A DNA stretch of 64,000 nucleotides, from positions 3,782,001 to 3,846,000 of the forward strand of contig NZ_CP046622.1 of the NCBI RefSeq assembly GCF_009755665.1. The letters are read 5' to 3'. Each line of letters opens with the position of its first letter. The stretch's first letter is position 1. The translations under genes were made by a program, and so were the position numbers. Shown piece by piece: positions 1 through 10,016 of the stretch. This DNA is from Variovorax paradoxus. Lineage in GTDB: Bacteria > Pseudomonadota > Gammaproteobacteria > Burkholderiales > Burkholderiaceae_C. The notes beneath the pieces are model-generated. The model was not told where the DNA came from, ran no database searches, and worked only from the letters and a program-made list of their open reading frames with translations.

Positions 1-531
1 CTGGGCATGCAGGTGGCCACCATCGAATACGCGCGCCACGTGGCGGGCCTGAAGAACGCGAACAGCACCGAGTTCGACCCCGAGACGCCCTGCCCCGTGA
101 TCGCGCTGATCACCGAGTGGAAGGACGCCGACGGCACCGTGAAGACGCGCAACGAGAAGTCCGACCTCGGCGGCACCATGCGCCTGGGCGCGCAAAGCTC
201 CGACGTCTCGGCCGGCACGCTGGCCCACAGCATCTACGGCGACGTGGTGACCGAGCGCCACCGCCACCGCTACGAAGCCAACGTCAACTACCTGGACGAA
301 CTGCGCGCCGCGGGCCTGGTGATTTCCGCGCTCACGCAGCGCGAGCACCTGACCGAAATCGTCGAGCTGCCGCAAGACGTGCACCCCTGGTACATGGGCG
401 TGCAGTTCCACCCCGAATTCAAGTCGACCCCGTGGAGCGGCCACCCGCTCTTCAACGCCTTCATCAAGGCGGCGCTCGACCACAAGGCCCGTAGCGCGGG
501 CGGCACGAAAAACCTGAAGGCAGTCGCATGA
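1..531 (+). CDS. pyrG: CTP synthase, C-terminal part (5' end outside window)
   Basis: CTP synthase makes CTP from UTP using glutamine-derived ammonia in the cytoplasm. Only the last 176 residues are visible, and the frame is open from base 1, so the true start lies upstream. The visible part is the end of the class I glutamine amidotransferase domain, with the HRHRYE region and the GVQFHPEF motif that carries the catalytic His and Glu. The stop overlaps the kdsA start by four bases (ATGA), which suggests translational coupling. The pyrG-kdsA-eno-ftsB order is typical of beta-proteobacteria. Confidence 0.97.
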   Translation: MGMQVATIEYARHVAGLKNANSTEFDPETPCPVIALITEWKDADGTVKTRNEKSDLGGTMRLGAQSSDVSAGTLAHSIYGDVVTERHRHRYEANVNYLDELRAAGLVISALTQREHLTEIVELPQDVHPWYMGVQFHPEFKSTPWSGHPLFNAFIKAALDHKARSAGGTKNLKAVA

Positions 532-1382
532 AACTCTGCGGATTCGACATCGGGCTGGACCAGCCCTTCTTCCTGATCGCCGGCCCCTGCGTGGTCGAAT
601 CCGAGCAACTGCAGATGGACACCGCCGGCACGCTGAAGGAAATCACTTCCTCGCTCGGCATTCCGTTCATCTTCAAGAGCAGCTTCGACAAGGCCAATCG
701 CTCCTCGGGCACCAGCTTTCGCGGCCCGGGTCGCGAAAAAGGCCTGGAGATTTTGGCCAAGGTGAAGCGCGAACTCGCCCTGCCCGTGCTGACCGACGTG
801 CACACCGAAGACGACATCACAGAGGCCGCCAAGGTGGTCGACGTGCTGCAGACCCCCGCCTTCCTGTGCCGCCAGACCGACTTCATTCGCGCGGTGGCGC
901 AGTCGGGCAAGCCGGTGAACATCAAGAAGGGCCAGTTCCTTGCGCCCCACGACATGAAGAACGTGATCGACAAGGCGCGCGCGGCCGCCAAGGAAGCCGG
1001 CCTGCCGGAAGACAGCTTCATGGCCTGCGAGCGCGGCGCGAGCTTTGGTTACAACAACCTGGTGTCGGACATGCGTTCGCTCGCCATCATGCGCGAGACT
1101 GGCGCACCCGTGGTGTTCGACGCCACGCACTCGGTGCAGCTGCCGGGCGGCCAGGGCACGAGCTCGGGCGGCCAGCGCGAAATGGTGCCGGTGCTGGCAC
1201 GGGCTGCCATCGCGGTCGGCGTGGCCGGCGTTTTCATGGAAACGCATCCCGACCCTGCCAAGGCCCTGAGCGACGGCCCCAACGCCGTGCCGCTCAAGCA
1301 TATGAAGGCGCTGCTGGAAACGCTGCTCGAGCTGGACCGCATCACCAAGAAGAACGGCTTCCTGGAAAGCTCCTTCAACTGA
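528..1382 (+). CDS. kdsA: 2-dehydro-3-deoxyphosphooctonate aldolase (KDO8P synthase)
   Basis: This cytoplasmic enzyme condenses phosphoenolpyruvate with arabinose 5-phosphate to give KDO 8-phosphate, a precursor of the lipopolysaccharide inner core. The 284-residue length is normal. Near the N-terminus the motif IAGPCVVES has Cys21 where the E. coli enzyme has Asn. From knowledge of the family, Cys here marks the metal-dependent class. The SFDKANRSS and [12 protein letters not shown] segments match phosphate and substrate binding loops. The start overlaps the pyrG stop. Confidence 0.97.
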   Translation: MKLCGFDIGLDQPFFLIAGPCVVESEQLQMDTAGTLKEITSSLGIPFIFKSSFDKANRSSGTSFRGPGREKGLEILAKVKRELALPVLTDVHTEDDITEAAKVVDVLQTPAFLCRQTDFIRAVAQSGKPVNIKKGQFLAPHDMKNVIDKARAAAKEAGLPEDSFMACERGASFGYNNLVSDMRSLAIMRETGAPVVFDATHSVQLPGGQGTSSGGQREMVPVLARAAIAVGVAGVFMETHPDPAKALSDGPNAVPLKHMKALLETLLELDRITKKNGFLESSFN

Positions 1383-1411
1383 GCCCCGCAACAAGACTAT
1401 TGGAGAACACC

Positions 1412-1717
1412 GTGGCCCCCGCCTACATCATCGTCGACATGAAGATCACCGACCCCGAGCAGTACAAGCAGTACATGGCTGCCGCCCCCGACGCGGTGAA
1501 GGCAGCGGGCGGCGAGTACCTGGTGCGCGGCGGCCGGTTCGAGACCATGGAAGGCAACTGGCAGCCGGCGCGCGTGGCCATGCTGCGCTTTCCCAGCTAC
1601 GAGAAGGCCAAGGCCTTCTACGACGACGAGTTGTACCGTGCCGCGCGCGCCAAGCGCGCCGGCGCGACCGAATTCTTCAATATGGTTCTGGTCGAGGGCG
1701 TTTCCGCCCCGGTCTGA
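1412..1717 (+). CDS. DUF1330 domain protein
   Basis: This is a small 101-residue protein of the DUF1330 family, a dimeric alpha/beta ferredoxin-like fold whose biochemical role is not established. Recognisable features are the N-terminal AYIIVDMKITDP strand-turn and the RVAMLRFPSYEKAKAFYDD region. I chose the GTG at 1412 because GGAGA lies just upstream and the family fold begins directly at AYIIV. The longer frame upstream is read-through of kdsA. It sits between kdsA and eno in the same direction and is probably co-transcribed. Confidence 0.88.
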   Translation: MAPAYIIVDMKITDPEQYKQYMAAAPDAVKAAGGEYLVRGGRFETMEGNWQPARVAMLRFPSYEKAKAFYDDELYRAARAKRAGATEFFNMVLVEGVSAPV

Positions 1718-1744
1718 GATTCAGTTCAAAACGAAAGGCAATAA

Positions 1745-3028
<1,284 letters not shown>

Positions 3029-3044
3029 CGCTCGGCACCGCGGC

Positions 3045-3323
3045 ATGCGTTCGCGCCTCGCTCCACCCATCGTGCTGTTGCTGCTGCTGGTCATCCTGCA
3101 GTGGCAGCTGTGGAACGGGCGCGGCAGCGTGCGCGATGTGTCGCAACTGCAGACCAAGCTGGCCGCGCAAAAAGAGGCCAACGCCAAGGCTGCAGTCACC
3201 AATGAGCGGCTGGCTTCGGAGGTCAACGACCTCAAGGTCGGCCTTGAAATGGTTGAAGAGCGCGCTCGTCAGGAGTTGGGCATGGTCAAGCCCAACGAAG
3301 TGTTCGTTCAAGTGACTCACTGA
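3045..3323 (+). CDS. ftsB: Cell division protein FtsB
   Basis: FtsB is a bitopic inner-membrane protein that forms the FtsQLB complex at the division septum. The 92-residue sequence has a single membrane segment at about residues 8-23 (PPIVLLLLLVILQW). A heptad-type coiled coil follows at roughly 28-70, ending in the family-typical RARQELGMVKPNEVFVQV. It lies directly after eno, the conserved place for this gene, which supports the call despite its short length. Confidence 0.93.
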   Translation: MRSRLAPPIVLLLLLVILQWQLWNGRGSVRDVSQLQTKLAAQKEANAKAAVTNERLASEVNDLKVGLEMVEERARQELGMVKPNEVFVQVTH

Positions 3324-3328
3324 ATATG

Positions 3329-3411
3329 GCCCCCACGCTCGGCACTGCGTGTCCTCGCTGCCCCCCGAGGGGGCCGCTCGCGCCTTGGGGCGGCCCGGCG
3401 GCGCTCGACGC
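3329..3411 (+). repeat. GC-rich intergenic repeat, copy 1
   Basis: The spacer between ftsB and pnuC contains a GC-rich block with the core GCACTGCGTGTC followed by a CCCCC-cga-GGGGG hairpin and a CTTGGGGCGGCCCGGCGGCG tail. The reverse complement of 46066-46168 carries the same core and a similar C-run/G-run hairpin, so the window holds two divergent copies. Similar blocks are, from memory, widespread between genes in Comamonadaceae. It may act as a processing or termination signal, but there is no T-tract. Confidence 0.6.
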
Positions 3412-3423
3412 CTGACTGCGCTG

Positions 3424-4047
3424 ATGCCCGAGTTCTTCTCGGCCCCCGCCTTCGCGCTCTGGGGCTCACCGGTCAGCTGGCTCGAACTCGTCGCTGCCGT
3501 GCTGGCGCTGGCGATGGTCGGCTGCAACATGCGCGAAATCCATTGGGGCTGGCCGCTCGCCATCATCAGCTCGCTGCTTTACGTGGCCGTGTTCGCACAG
3601 GCACGCATTTATGGCGACGCCTCGCTCCAGGTGTTCTTCGCGGTCGTCGCGTTCTGGGGCTGGTTTCAATGGCTGCGAGGCCATCGCGCCGACGGCAGCG
3701 TATTGCGTGTCAGCCGGCTTTCGCCGCGCGGCATCGCGTTTGCACTGGTGGCCTGCGCGGTGGCGTGGCCCGCGGTCGCCCTCTTTCTGCGCCGCTTCAC
3801 CGACAGTGACGTGCCTTGGTGGGACGGCTTTTCCACCGGGCTCAGCCTGGTCGGCCAATTCCTGCTCGGGCGCAAGTTCATCGAGAACTGGCTGGTATGG
3901 CTGGCGGTGAACGTCGTGAGCGTGGGCCTGTTCATCCACAAGGGCCTGTGGCTCACGGTCGGGCTCTATGCGGTGTTCGCGGTGCTCAGCGTGGCGGGCT
4001 TTCTTGCCTGGCGCTCGCGCATGCACGACGAGGCCGCGCGCGCATGA
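3424..4047 (+). CDS. pnuC: Nicotinamide riboside transporter PnuC
   Basis: PnuC is an inner-membrane facilitator that brings nicotinamide riboside into the cell for NAD salvage. The 207-residue protein has about seven hydrophobic helices. It also has the family pattern with tryptophan-rich stretches such as REIHWGWPLAI and FWGWFQWLRG, and the helix region GQFLLGRKFIENWLVW. I chose ATG 3424 over a GTG at 3349 because the earlier segment lies in the intergenic repeat and reads as low-complexity sequence. The stop overlaps the next start (ATGA), coupling it to a riboside kinase. Confidence 0.94.
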   Translation: MPEFFSAPAFALWGSPVSWLELVAAVLALAMVGCNMREIHWGWPLAIISSLLYVAVFAQARIYGDASLQVFFAVVAFWGWFQWLRGHRADGSVLRVSRLSPRGIAFALVACAVAWPAVALFLRRFTDSDVPWWDGFSTGLSLVGQFLLGRKFIENWLVWLAVNVVSVGLFIHKGLWLTVGLYAVFAVLSVAGFLAWRSRMHDEAARA

Positions 4048-4742
4048 CGCCCACGCTGCCCCCAGGCTGCGTCATTGCGCTGCTCGGCGCCGAGAGCACG
4101 GGCAAGACCGAACTTGCCCGCGCGCTCGTGCAGCGCCTTCGGGAGCGCGGCATTGCGGCCACACTGGTGGCCGAGTACCTGCGCGAGTGGTGCGAGCGCG
4201 AAGGCCGCACGCCGCGCCCCGACGAGCAACGCGCCATCGCCGAAGAGCAGACGCGCCGCATCGATGCCGCAGCCGCCTCGGGCGTGGTGGTGGCCGACAC
4301 CACGGCGCTCATGACCGCGGTCTACAGCGAGCAGCTGTTCGGCGACACCTCCCTGTACGCCGATGCGCTTGCCGCCCAGCGGCGCTACGCCATCACGCTG
4401 CTTACCGCGCTCGACATACCCTGGGTTGCCGATGCCTTGCGCGACGGCGACCACGCGCGCGAGCCGACGGACACGCTGGTGCGCGCGGCGCTTTCGGGCG
4501 CAGGGCTTTCATTCGCCGTGGTGCACGGCAGCGGCGGCGAAAGGCTTTCCAATGCCTGGAACGCCATCAACTGCATCGCCGGCAACGAAGGCCAAGCCCG
4601 GGTACGGGCCCGCGGCGATGCGAAACCCACCTCCTGGTCATGGCCTTGCGAGAAATGCTCCGACCCGGAATGCGAACATCGTCTGTTCAGCGACCTGCTC
4701 GGCCGCCGCGACAACCCGACAAACCCCCGCTCGGAGATCTGA
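4044..4742 (+). CDS. NadR-type ribosylnicotinamide kinase / AAA ATPase
   Basis: The 232-residue protein has the P-loop GAESTGKT at residues 15-22 and the LVAEYLREWCE and VVADTTALMTAVYSE segments typical of the kinase domain of NadR. It lacks the N-terminal NMN adenylyltransferase and helix-turn-helix domains of enterobacterial NadR. Coupling to pnuC implies that it phosphorylates imported nicotinamide riboside to NMN. A C-terminal CEKCSDPECEH cluster at about 202-212 (three Cys, one His) looks like a small metal-binding knuckle and is not part of the kinase core I know. Confidence 0.85.
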   Translation: MTPTLPPGCVIALLGAESTGKTELARALVQRLRERGIAATLVAEYLREWCEREGRTPRPDEQRAIAEEQTRRIDAAAASGVVVADTTALMTAVYSEQLFGDTSLYADALAAQRRYAITLLTALDIPWVADALRDGDHAREPTDTLVRAALSGAGLSFAVVHGSGGERLSNAWNAINCIAGNEGQARVRARGDAKPTSWSWPCEKCSDPECEHRLFSDLLGRRDNPTNPRSEI

Positions 4743-5719
4743 TGTTCCCGCTTCGTTTCTCTCGTCTTGCCCGTCTTCTTTGTCTCTTCGGCCCCGCGCT
4801 GCTGGCAGCCGGCGCCGCCACGGCCGCACCGGTTGCGGCCACGGTGGAAAACGCCACCACCACCACCGCCTGCGCCGAGGAAGACAACGTCTCGCTGGTG
4901 CTGCGCGGCGAAGGCATCCGGCGCATGCGCATCGAGGCGCTGCAGCCAGCGTATCTGGACAGCATCAGCAAGGACATCACTGCGCCGGACTTCTCGGGCT
5001 GCAACTTCGACGGCGGCGCCCATCCCACCGATCCCGCGCACAAGTTCAAGCCGCGTCGCGTGGTGCTGCTCGACGACGCGCAGTGGCGCATCGTCGGCAT
5101 GACGCTGCCCAGCTTCTGGCGGCCGCAGCAGGTGCCGGTGCGCGTGGGTGCGCGCACGGACCGCGGCTTTCACCTGTTGCAGGTCTTCCGCAAGGAAGAA
5201 GGCAAGGTGCTCGAGGCGCTGGTGCTCTACCCGGCCGACGGCTACTGGCGCATCAAGCCGCTGCCGGAAGAACGCTTCGGCGACGGCGTGTATGGCTCGT
5301 CGTTCCTGCTCGGCCCGGTCGAGCAAGGCAGCCGGCCGGTGGTCGACATTGCGTCGATCCGCATCGTGCCCAAGCCGCTGGCCATTCACCTGCGCTTTGC
5401 CAAGGGCGGCAGCGCCGTGGCCAGGGTGTCCGAAATCAGCCGCAAGCGCACCGCGCTCGACGTCAGGCTCTCGTCGCCGACCGCCGATGCGCGGCCCTTT
5501 GCGGTGCTGCGCTCGATGTACGTTGCAGCGGACAACGCCGATGTGAGCGAAGTGCGGTGGCGGGAGTCTCCCGAGGCCGCGGAGCAGGCGCTGCCTTTGC
5601 CTGAAGTGAAGACGCTCAGCGGCACGCAGATGCGCTTTGGCCGCAGCCTGCCTTCGCGCCACAACACGAGCGCGCCCGACATCGCATTCAGCGATTTCGA
5701 CGACACGGTTCCGCGCTGA
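4742..5719 (+). CDS. Exported protein of unknown function
   Basis: I do not recognise the family. The 325-residue product starts with a typical signal peptide (hydrophobic residues 10-26, likely cut near ATAAP at 27-30), so it is probably periplasmic. The rest is soluble, mixed alpha/beta with several short beta-like runs and no repeated motif or obvious catalytic signature. Two cysteines occur early in the mature part. The start overlaps the stop of the NadR-like gene by one base, so it is probably the third gene of the pnuC operon. The next gene is convergent. Confidence 0.78.
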   Translation: MFPLRFSRLARLLCLFGPALLAAGAATAAPVAATVENATTTTACAEEDNVSLVLRGEGIRRMRIEALQPAYLDSISKDITAPDFSGCNFDGGAHPTDPAHKFKPRRVVLLDDAQWRIVGMTLPSFWRPQQVPVRVGARTDRGFHLLQVFRKEEGKVLEALVLYPADGYWRIKPLPEERFGDGVYGSSFLLGPVEQGSRPVVDIASIRIVPKPLAIHLRFAKGGSAVARVSEISRKRTALDVRLSSPTADARPFAVLRSMYVAADNADVSEVRWRESPEAAEQALPLPEVKTLSGTQMRFGRSLPSRHNTSAPDIAFSDFDDTVPR

Positions 5720-5758
5720 TCGACGCGCCCGATGGGCGCCTTTGACTGGCAGTGCAGC

Positions 5759-6559
5759 CTAGCCGGCCCGCCGAACCTCGCTCGGTGTGGCGCCGAGCAC
5801 GCGGCGCATGCAGCGCGCCATGTGGCTCTGGTGCGCAAAGCCGCTTTCCAGCGCGACCTGGCTTGCAGCCATGCCGCTTCGCACCAGCAGGCCGCGCGCA
5901 CGGTCGACACGCCGGTGAACCACGTACTCGTGCACTGGCAAGCCCGTGGAGCGCTTGAACTGCGTTTTCAGGTGCGATGCGCTCAGGCCCGCCACTTCGG
6001 CCAGCCTGGCCAGCGAAAGATCGCCCTCCAGGTGGGTTTCGATGTAGTCGGTCACCCGGCGCAGCTGCGGACGGGTAAGCCCCTGTACCGGCGCGGTTTC
6101 GTGCAGCCGGTGCCCGCCGAGCAGGTGTGCCGCCAGCGCGGTGCCCAGGCTGTCGGCGTAGAGGGTGCCGTTGGGAAAGCCGGCACGCCGTTCGGCGTCG
6201 AGCGCCCATGCAATGTGCTCGATGTGCGCATCGCGCAGCTGATGGCGCTCCGCCAGGCTCGCGCGGTCGGCCGGCAGGCCCATTTCCTCGGCGGTGCGCT
6301 GCAGCAGCGAGGGCGGCATGTGCACGACCAGCGAAGTGCTCGCGGCTTCCTCGTGCCAGACGTCGGAGGTGCCGGCGGGCAGGATGTCGATGTCGCCGCG
6401 CGTGTAGCGGAACTTGTGCAGCTTGCAGGCGCCGTTGACGGGCGCACCCGCATGCACCTTGATGCGGTGGTCGGGCACGGCCTCGAAGCCGACCACGCCC
6501 CCGGGCGTGTGGCGCACGTGCACGTTCAGATGGGTGTCGGAGTGGGCGTGATCGCTCAT
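5759..6559 (-). CDS. AraC family transcriptional regulator
   Basis: The 266-residue protein has an N-terminal cupin-like sensor region (residues about 15-140) and a C-terminal double helix-turn-helix. The latter is seen as [21 protein letters not shown] and then [21 protein letters not shown] placed the start at the Met of MSDHAHSD because upstream residues have no family similarity. It is transcribed away from the SDR/imine-reductase-like pair, so it most likely controls that pair in response to an unknown effector. Confidence 0.93.
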   Translation of the reverse strand: MSDHAHSDTHLNVHVRHTPGGVVGFEAVPDHRIKVHAGAPVNGACKLHKFRYTRGDIDILPAGTSDVWHEEAASTSLVVHMPPSLLQRTAEEMGLPADRASLAERHQLRDAHIEHIAWALDAERRAGFPNGTLYADSLGTALAAHLLGGHRLHETAPVQGLTRPQLRRVTDYIETHLEGDLSLARLAEVAGLSASHLKTQFKRSTGLPVHEYVVHRRVDRARGLLVRSGMAASQVALESGFAHQSHMARCMRRVLGATPSEVRRAG

Positions 6560-6673
6560 CGGGCAATTATCCGGCGCACCGGCAAAGCATGCTCGCGCGC
6601 CTTCGTCCATTCGTGCTGCACCGCGGCCGAATGTGCGCGACCCTTTCGGCCGCTTTCCGGATCATCCGCAGCC

Positions 6674-7483
6674 ATGAACCCAACCACTCAAGAATCGCGA
6701 TCCATGGACACCGCTGCAAACGGCAAATACGCCGGCAAGAAGGCCGTCATTACCGGCGGCACCATCGGCATGGGCCTGGCCACCGCTCAGGCGCTGCTCG
6801 AAGGCGGCGCCGAAGCGCTCGTGACCGGCCTGAACCCGAAGAACCTGGAAGCCGCGCGCCGCACCCTGGGCCCCCGCGCTCATGTCGTCGCATCGGACGC
6901 CGGCTCGCTGGCCGACATCGACGCGCTCGCGGCGCTCGCCCGCGAAAAGCTCGGCCACATCGACCTGCTGCACATCAACGCGGGCATCTCGACCCTGGAG
7001 CCCTTCGAGCAGGTGACCGAAGCCGGCTACGACCGCGCCTTCGCGATCAACACCAAGGGCCCGTTCTTCACCGTGCAGCGCCTCGTGCCGCTGATGCGCG
7101 CGGGCAGCGCGATCGTCGTCACCTCGTCGATCGCGGACAAAGGCGGCATGCATGGCCTGAGCGTCTACAGCGCGACCAAGGCCGCGTTGCGTTCCTTCGC
7201 CTCAGGCTTTGCGGCGGAGCTGGTGGGGCGCGGCATCCGCGTCAACGTGGTGAGCCCCGGCTTCATCGACACGCCCACGCTCGGCATCGCCGATGCGACG
7301 GCAGAGGAGCGCGCCGAGTTCATCCGCCTGGGCGACCAGATCACGCCGATGCGGCGCCACGGCACGGCCGAAGAGGTGGCTCGCACGGTGCTCTTCTTCG
7401 CCTTCGAGGCGACCTTCACGACCGGAGCGCGGCTCACGGTCGATGGCGGTCTGGGCCAGAACCTCACGCCGGCCGCCGCCTGA
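6674..7483 (+). CDS. SDR family oxidoreductase
   Basis: This is a classical short-chain dehydrogenase/reductase of about 269 residues. It has the cofactor motif GGTIGMG, the INAGIS motif, the active-site serine region VTSSIA and the catalytic YSATK. The end VDGGLGQN is normal for the family. Substrate cannot be told from the sequence. The start is either ATG 6674 or ATG 6704, ten codons later. Neither has a strong ribosome site. It is followed 34 bases later by an NAD(P)-binding reductase, and both face the AraC gene. Confidence 0.93.
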   Translation: MNPTTQESRSMDTAANGKYAGKKAVITGGTIGMGLATAQALLEGGAEALVTGLNPKNLEAARRTLGPRAHVVASDAGSLADIDALAALAREKLGHIDLLHINAGISTLEPFEQVTEAGYDRAFAINTKGPFFTVQRLVPLMRAGSAIVVTSSIADKGGMHGLSVYSATKAALRSFASGFAAELVGRGIRVNVVSPGFIDTPTLGIADATAEERAEFIRLGDQITPMRRHGTAEEVARTVLFFAFEATFTTGARLTVDGGLGQNLTPAAA

Positions 7484-7517
7484 ATTTGAATTGCAATCAA
7501 AAGGAAAGAACGAACAC

Positions 7518-8381
7518 ATGACCGACGTTTCCCTCATCGGCCTCGGCCCCATGGGCATCGCACTCGCGCGAGCGCTTCAATCCCGGCACACGGTCACGGT
7601 GTGGAACCGCACCGCCGAGCGCGCCACGCCCATCCTCGGCCAAGGCACCGTGCTCGCGCCCAGCGCCCTCGCCGCTATTCAGGCCAGCCCGCTGGTGCTG
7701 ATCTGCGTGGCCGACTATGCGGCCTCCCGGTCGATCCTCGCCTCGCCCGGCGTGGCCGATGCGCTGCGCGGCAAGGTGCTGGTGCAGTTGAGCACCGGCA
7801 CGCCGCAGGATGCGCGCGACGACTGGGCCGCCCTGAGCGGCGTCGCCTACCTCGACGGCGCCCTGCTCGCCACGCCCGGCCAGATCGGTCGGCCCGACAC
7901 GCCGCTTTTCATCTCCGGCGAAGAACGCGCGCTGGCCAGCTGCCGGCCGGTGCTCGAAGCCATTGCCGGAAACATCCTGTACATGGGCGAGCCCATCGGC
8001 AACGCGGCGGCCTGGGACCTGGCCACGCTCTCGTGCATGTTCGGCGCAATGAGCGGGTTCTTCCACGGCGTGCGCATCTGCGAATCCGAAGGGCTGAAGG
8101 TGAATGAGTTCTCGCAGATGATCGGCGCGATCTCACCGGTGCTCGGCGAAATGATCAGCGCCGAGGGCGAGGCCATTCACGCCGGCCGCTACGGCGAACC
8201 CGAAAGCTCGATGGCCACCTGTGCGGGCTCCGGCCGGCTCTTTGTGAAGCAGGCGCGCGAAGCAAAGCTCGATGCGAGCTTTCCGGATTTCCTGATGGGC
8301 TTGTTCGACCGGGCGCTGGGCGCGGGCCTTGCGAACGAGCGCCTGGCCGCAATGATCAAGGTGCTGCGGCAGCCCGCCTGA
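7518..8381 (+). CDS. NAD(P)-dependent imine-reductase-like / beta-hydroxyacid dehydrogenase family protein
   Basis: The 287-residue protein starts with a Rossmann motif GLGPMG and the VWNRTAERA loop that often selects NADPH. Beta-hydroxyacid dehydrogenases place a catalytic Lys at the start of the interdomain helix. This protein instead has NAAAWDLATL, with Asp167 at the equivalent point, the pattern I associate with imine reductases. The start has AAGGAAAG upstream. It probably forms an operon with the upstream SDR under the divergent AraC regulator. The physiological substrate is unknown. Confidence 0.85.
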   Translation: MTDVSLIGLGPMGIALARALQSRHTVTVWNRTAERATPILGQGTVLAPSALAAIQASPLVLICVADYAASRSILASPGVADALRGKVLVQLSTGTPQDARDDWAALSGVAYLDGALLATPGQIGRPDTPLFISGEERALASCRPVLEAIAGNILYMGEPIGNAAAWDLATLSCMFGAMSGFFHGVRICESEGLKVNEFSQMIGAISPVLGEMISAEGEAIHAGRYGEPESSMATCAGSGRLFVKQAREAKLDASFPDFLMGLFDRALGAGLANERLAAMIKVLRQPA

Positions 8382-8406
8382 ATGGGAGCGAAGAAGGCCC
8401 CGCGGC

Positions 8407-9417
8407 CTATTGCACCACGGGGCTCGCGGGAACCTGGTCGCCCGGCGGCGTGAATATCTGCGCCGTGTCGACCGCATCGAAGCGGTACTGCTTGCCGCAG
8501 AAGTCGCAGCCCACCTCGATGTCGCCGCGCTCGGCCAGGATTTCTTCGGCTTCTTGCACGCCGAGCCCGCGGATCATCTGCGCCACGCGGTCGCGCCCGC
8601 AGGTGCACGCGAAGTGCGGGCCGAGCAAGCCCATCTGCGGCTCGAAGCGCAACAGTTTTTCTTCCCAGAACAGGCGGCGAAGAATGGTCTCGACGTCGAG
8701 CGTCAGCAGCTCGTCTCGCGTCAGGGTCGACGCAAGAATCGAGATGCGGTTGTAGTCCTCGTTGCGGCCGATCTGGTCTTCGTTGGCCTGGTCGTGGTCC
8801 TTGACGGACGTACCGCCCGACGCACCTTCGAGGTTGCCCTCGCCCTTGACCGGCAGGCGCTGGATCAACAGGCCCGCCGCCACCTTGTCGTCGGCTGCGA
8901 GCACCAGTGTGGTGTCGAGCTGCTCGCTCTGCAGCATGTAGTGCTGCAGCACATCGCTCAGCTTGCCGAGCTTCTCGCCGTCATCGTCGAAGAGCGGCAC
9001 AACGCCCTGGTAGGGCGTGGTGCCAGGCAGCTTGTCCTTCGGGTCGAGCGTGATCGCGCAGCGGCCCTTGTTGTTCTCGTTGACCATGTCAGGCAGGCGC
9101 GCGTCGGCCGGCAGTTCGCCGATGACCTTGGCAGTGGCACGCAGGCTCAGGTCGGGCTTGGCCTCGGCCACGGCCACCTTGACCGGACCGTCGCCGAAGA
9201 TCTGCAGGATCAGCGAGCCATTGAACTTGATGTTGGCCTGCATCAGCGTGGCCGCGGCCGTCATTTCGCCGAGCAGCTCGGCCACGGGCGGCGGATAGGC
9301 GCCGGTGGTAGTGTTGGAGGCGCGCCGCGCCAGGATTTCCTGCCACGCATCTGTCAGGCGCACGATCACGCCGCGCACCGGCAGGCCATCGAACAGGAAT
9401 TTGTGCAGCTCGCTCAA
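8407..9417 (-). CDS. hslO: Hsp33 family redox-regulated chaperone
   Basis: Hsp33 is a cytoplasmic holdase activated by oxidative unfolding when its zinc-bound cysteines form disulfides. The 336-residue sequence shows the C-terminal zinc centre as CTC at about 271-273 and CDFC at 304-307, so all four cysteines are present. The N-terminal core starts with LHKFLFDG and contains TLMQANIKFNGSL. It is somewhat longer than the E. coli protein, as is usual in beta-proteobacteria. It is followed by a gamma carbonic anhydrase gene upstream on the same strand. Confidence 0.95.
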   Translation of the reverse strand: MSELHKFLFDGLPVRGVIVRLTDAWQEILARRASNTTTGAYPPPVAELLGEMTAAATLMQANIKFNGSLILQIFGDGPVKVAVAEAKPDLSLRATAKVIGELPADARLPDMVNENNKGRCAITLDPKDKLPGTTPYQGVVPLFDDDGEKLGKLSDVLQHYMLQSEQLDTTLVLAADDKVAAGLLIQRLPVKGEGNLEGASGGTSVKDHDQANEDQIGRNEDYNRISILASTLTRDELLTLDVETILRRLFWEEKLLRFEPQMGLLGPHFACTCGRDRVAQMIRGLGVQEAEEILAERGDIEVGCDFCGKQYRFDAVDTAQIFTPPGDQVPASPVVQ

Positions 9418-9450
9418 AACGGATTCTTCTTTCTGTTGGGCCTGCGCGGG

Positions 9451-9975
9451 TCAGGCGATTTTCTTGAGGCCCTTCGCATAGCGAACGGCGTTCTGTACGT
9501 AATGGTCGGACCCGTGGCGCAAGCGGGCGGCGTCTTCGTCGCTGATCGTGCGCATCACCTTGGCCGGCGAACCGAAGATCAGCGAGTTGTCTGGAAACTC
9601 CTTGCCCTCGGTCACGACGCTGCCGGCACCAACAATCGAATTGCGGCCGATCTTCGCGTTATTCAAGACCACGGCCTGGATGCCGATCAGCGAGTTGTCG
9701 CCGATGGTGCAGCCGTGCAGCATGACCTGGTGGCCAATGGTGACGTTCTCGCCAATGGTCAGTGGACTGCCGGGGTCCGAGTGCAGCATCGACATGTCCT
9801 GCACATTGCTGTTGCGGCCGATGGTCATCGTCTCGTTGTCCCCACGCAGCACCGCGCCAAACCAGATGCTCGCGTTTTCACCCAACTTCACGTTGCCGAT
9901 CACTTCCGCGCTGTCGGCCACCCATGCGCCGGTGCCAAGTTGCGGCGCAACGCCGTCGAGTTCATAAAGGGCCAT
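9451..9975 (-). CDS. Gamma carbonic anhydrase family protein (left-handed beta-helix)
   Basis: This 174-residue protein of the YrdA/CaiE type is built from hexapeptide repeats forming a left-handed beta helix, seen in runs such as GNVKLGENASIW and TIGENVTIGHQVMLHG. The three histidines expected for zinc binding are visible in MLHS, IGHQ and MLHG. I chose the inner Met (MALYELDG) because GGAG lies at a suitable distance and homologues begin there. Activity as a true carbonic anhydrase is not proven for many members. Confidence 0.93.
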   Translation of the reverse strand: MALYELDGVAPQLGTGAWVADSAEVIGNVKLGENASIWFGAVLRGDNETMTIGRNSNVQDMSMLHSDPGSPLTIGENVTIGHQVMLHGCTIGDNSLIGIQAVVLNNAKIGRNSIVGAGSVVTEGKEFPDNSLIFGSPAKVMRTISDEDAARLRHGSDHYVQNAVRYAKGLKKIA

Positions 9976-10016
9976 CGTGAAGGTCTCCGAGCGGGGCAAA
10001 AACTAGAATTGTAGGG

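Noticed and set aside
4044..4742. Full bifunctional or trifunctional NadR.
   Set aside because: There is no adenylyltransferase or helix-turn-helix domain; only the kinase-type P-loop domain is present.
8390..8425. A GC hairpin between the imine-reductase-like gene and hslO as a terminator.
   Set aside because: The stem overlaps the hslO stop and has no T-tract on either strand.
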